Source: Geobacter sp.
GTDB lineage: Bacteria > Desulfobacterota > Desulfuromonadia > Geobacterales > Pseudopelobacteraceae
Assembly: GCA_027346925.1 (NCBI GenBank)
Contig: DAIERH010000134.1
Span: 1 to 6,578, forward strand
Reading direction: 5' to 3'
DNA length: 6,578 nucleotides
The position numbers and the translations under genes are program-made. Numbering within the stretch: the stretch's first letter is position 1; every line of letters begins with the position of its first letter. Under the pieces are notes generated by a model. It worked only from the letters and a program-made list of their open reading frames with translations, was not told the DNA's origin and did not search any database. Positions 4,757 through 6,578 of the stretch are shown in pieces.

Positions 4757-5350
4757 ATGCTAACTAAAATCTCCTCGCTTGCGCGGTTGGTTGGGGAATT
4801 GAAGAAACTGCCGGGGGTCGGGGAACGCACCGCGCTTCGGCTCGCGTTCCACCTGCTCAAGTCCCCCCAGGGCCTGACTGCACTGGCGGAAGCCCTTCTG
4901 GATGTTCGCGGCAGGGTACGGCCATGCTCGACCTGTTTTGCCATTACCGAAGATGATCCCTGCTCCATATGCAGCGGTCACCGCGACTCCGGTACCATCT
5001 GCGTGGTGGAAAACTCGCAGGATCTGATGGCCCTGGAGCGGAGCAACGCCTATCACGGTGTCTACCACGTGCTGGAGGGGGCCATCTCCCCCCTGGCGGG
5101 TGTAGGGCCTTCCGATCTGCGGATCGCCGAACTGCTGGAGCGGGTCGCGGGCGGCGGGGTCAACGAGGTGGTCATTGCCACCAATTTCACGGTGGAAGGC
5201 GAGGCCACGGCCCTCTATCTGACCAAGGCGCTTAAGGCCCACGGCGTCAAGGTGACCCGCCTGGCCCACGGCATTCCACTGGGAAGCGATATCGAGTTTG
5301 TGGACGCGGCCACCGTGCAGTGGGCGCTCCAGGGAAGAAACGAGTTGTAG
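4757..5350 (+). CDS. recR: Recombination mediator protein RecR
   Basis: The 197-residue protein has the normal RecR length and acts with RecO (and RecF) to load RecA onto SSB-coated DNA at gaps during recombinational repair. An N-terminal helix-hairpin-helix segment (about 11-33, with LPGVGERTALRLAF at 18-31) is followed by a zinc finger with Cys57, Cys60, Cys69 and Cys72. A Toprim domain spans about 80-175, including ICVVE (81-85), GVGPSDL (115-121) and ATNFTVEGEAT (141-151). The conserved C-terminus RLAHGIPLGSDIEFVDAATV lies at 168-187. ATG 4757 directly follows an in-frame TGA (4751-4753), which fixes the start region. The ribosome-binding site is poor (only GTGG at 4745-4748), unlike its neighbours. 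Unlike the usual tight dnaX-ybaB-recR operon, it sits behind a 258-bp gap holding two terminators. Confidence 0.96.
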   Translation: MLTKISSLARLVGELKKLPGVGERTALRLAFHLLKSPQGLTALAEALLDVRGRVRPCSTCFAITEDDPCSICSGHRDSGTICVVENSQDLMALERSNAYHGVYHVLEGAISPLAGVGPSDLRIAELLERVAGGGVNEVVIATNFTVEGEATALYLTKALKAHGVKVTRLAHGIPLGSDIEFVDAATVQWALQGRNEL

Positions 5351-5410
5351 CCTGCTTCAGGATTTATTCAGCGGATTTTGTTAACATACATCCCACAGAG
5401 GAGGAAGTTC

Positions 5411-6578
5411 ATGAGCAAGAAGATGGTAACCATTGACGGCAACACTGCCGCCGCCCACGTGGCCCATGCCACTAACGAAGTCATCGCCATTTACCCGATT
5501 ACACCGTCATCGGTAATGGGCGAGATCTCCGACGCCAAGAGCGCCGCGGGAGAGAAAAACCTGTGGGGCAATGTGCCGACTGTTGCGGAACTGCAGTCGG
5601 AAGGGGGCGCCTCCGGTGCCGTGCATGGCGCCCTCCAGGCTGGTGCGCTTACCACCACCTTCACCGCCAGCCAGGGGCTCCTGCTGATGATCCCCAACAT
5701 GTTCAAGATCGCGGGCGAACTCACCTCCACGGTCTTCCACGTCTCGGCCCGCGCCATCGCGGCCCAGGCCCTGTCGATCTTCGGGGACCATTCCGACGTC
5801 ATGGCCTGCCGTTCCACCGGCTGGGCCTTCCTCTGCTCCAACAACGTCCAGGAGGTCATGGACTTTGCCCTGATCGCCCAGTCCTCCACACTGCGCGCCA
5901 GGGTGCCGTTCCTGCACTACTTCGACGGCTTCCGCACCTCCCACGAGGTCCAGAAGGTCACCGAGCTGACCTTCGACGAGATGCGCGCCATGCTGGACGA
6001 CAAACTGATCGCCGAGCACAAGGGCCGCGGCCTCAACCCGGACCGCCCGGTCATGCGCGGCACCGCCCAGAACCCGGACGTCTACTTCCAGGGGCGCGAG
6101 ACCGTCAACCCCTATTACCCGAAGTGCATCGACATCGTTGAAGAAGAGATGGCAAAGTTCGGCAAGCTGACCGGCCGCAAGTACAAGTTGGTTGACTATG
6201 TGGGGGCCAAGGACGCCGAACGTGTTGTTGTTGTCATGGGCTCGGGTGCCGACGTCGTACAGGACACCGTCGAGAACCTGGTCAAAAAGGGTGAGAAGGT
6301 CGGCGTGGTCAAGATTCGCCTCTATCGCCCCTTCCCGCTGGACGCCTTCATCAAGGCCCTGCCCAAGACCGTCAAGAAGATCGCCGTGCTCGACCGCACC
6401 AAGGAACCCGGCTCCCTGGGCGAGCCGATCTACCTGGATGTGCGCACCGCCATCGGCGAGGCCATGGAACAAAAGAAATTCTCCTTCAAGGGCTATCCGG
6501 TCATCGTGGGCGGTCGCTACGGCCTCGGTTCCAAGGAGTTCAACCCGGCCATGGCCAAGGCGGTCTTCGACAACCTCA
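5411..6578 (+). CDS. nifJ: Pyruvate:ferredoxin (flavodoxin) oxidoreductase, N-terminal part
   Basis: The cytoplasmic enzyme oxidatively decarboxylates pyruvate with CoA to acetyl-CoA and CO2 and reduces ferredoxin, or runs in reverse for carbon fixation. The window holds 389 codons of what should be a single-chain protein of about 1,200 residues. Domain I (about 1-250) contains YPITPSS (28-34). Thr31, Glu64 and Arg114 (in SARAIAAQALS) fall at exactly the numbers of the pyruvate- and thiamine-diphosphate-binding residues known in the Desulfovibrio africanus enzyme. Domain II (about 255-389) has VVVVMGSGADVV (272-283) and RLYRPFP (303-309). The C-terminal iron-sulfur and thiamine domains lie beyond the right edge, so a split PorA-type subunit is not formally excluded. 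ATG 5411 has AGGAGG (5399-5404) six bases upstream. It starts 60 bp after recR; no clear promoter or terminator is seen between them. GC-rich, highly biased codons fit strong expression. Confidence 0.93.
   Translation, partial: MSKKMVTIDGNTAAAHVAHATNEVIAIYPITPSSVMGEISDAKSAAGEKNLWGNVPTVAELQSEGGASGAVHGALQAGALTTTFTASQGLLLMIPNMFKIAGELTSTVFHVSARAIAAQALSIFGDHSDVMACRSTGWAFLCSNNVQEVMDFALIAQSSTLRARVPFLHYFDGFRTSHEVQKVTELTFDEMRAMLDDKLIAEHKGRGLNPDRPVMRGTAQNPDVYFQGRETVNPYYPKCIDIVEEEMAKFGKLTGRKYKLVDYVGAKDAERVVVVMGSGADVVQDTVENLVKKGEKVGVVKIRLYRPFPLDAFIKALPKTVKKIAVLDRTKEPGSLGEPIYLDVRTAIGEAMEQKKFSFKGYPVIVGGRYGLGSKEFNPAMAKAVFDNL

Noticed and set aside
4650..4763. Small forward ORF of 37 codons (MLLTGYAAISG..., longer from GTG 4611) that would overlap the recR start through ATGCTAA
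   Set aside because: The hydrophobic product and stop-start overlap are tempting. However, there is no ribosome-binding site, and the codons coincide with both arms of the strong terminator hairpin, which explains the sequence better.
5351..5410. TAACAT (5382-5387) as a possible -10 for the PFOR gene
   Set aside because: No -35-like hexamer lies at 16-18 bp spacing, so a promoter here cannot be supported; read-through from recR is equally possible.

Overview
The window reads as chromosomal DNA of a GC-rich anaerobic or metal-reducing deltaproteobacterium, most likely of the Geobacter lineage (Geobacterales/Desulfuromonadales). This is inferred from the gene order tRNA-Ser, SRP RNA, dnaX, ybaB, recR, pyruvate:ferredoxin oxidoreductase, from the GC-rich codon use, and from a carotenoid-synthesis membrane protein next to the block. 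I have no database match to confirm the genus.

Layout. Positions 1-50 hold the last 15 codons of an unidentified forward gene. Positions 51-229 are non-coding and carry a wide-spaced inverted repeat with a short perfect palindrome inside it. Positions 230-1093 encode a CruF/DUF422-type carotenoid biosynthesis membrane protein. It converges, with 22 bp between the stop codons, on a reverse-strand nucleoside hydrolase/phosphorylase-family gene (1116-1841). A short AT-rich spacer carries a good sigma-70-type promoter for tRNA-Ser(GGA) (1962-2052). A 130-bp spacer with an imperfect inverted repeat leads to the 4.5S SRP RNA (core 2202-2303), which ends in an intrinsic terminator. Next come dnaX (GTG start, 2431-4119) and ybaB (4184-4498), the latter closed by an intrinsic terminator. 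After a 258-bp gap lies recR (4757-5350), and then the 5' two-fifths or less of a pyruvate:ferredoxin oxidoreductase gene (5411 to the window edge).

How the genes fit together. dnaX (clamp-loader subunit of DNA polymerase III), ybaB (nucleoid-associated DNA-binding protein) and recR (recombination mediator) form the well-known DNA replication and repair cluster. SRP RNA just upstream is also a recurring arrangement, seen for example in Bacillus subtilis. The flanking carotenoid gene, nucleosidase and PFOR belong to unrelated metabolism.

The two most interesting signals are regulatory. First, a run of ten A residues near the 3' end of dnaX contains the A AAA AAG heptamer in the correct frame, with nearby stops in both alternative frames, so it is a candidate slippage site giving long and short DnaX forms. 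Second, the ybaB-recR gap looks like a transcription unit of its own. It has a promoter-like element overlapping a palindrome, then a roughly 110-nt segment that can fold either into a strong intrinsic terminator just before recR or into a competing helix that would disrupt it. No mobile element, CRISPR array or other accessory system is visible.
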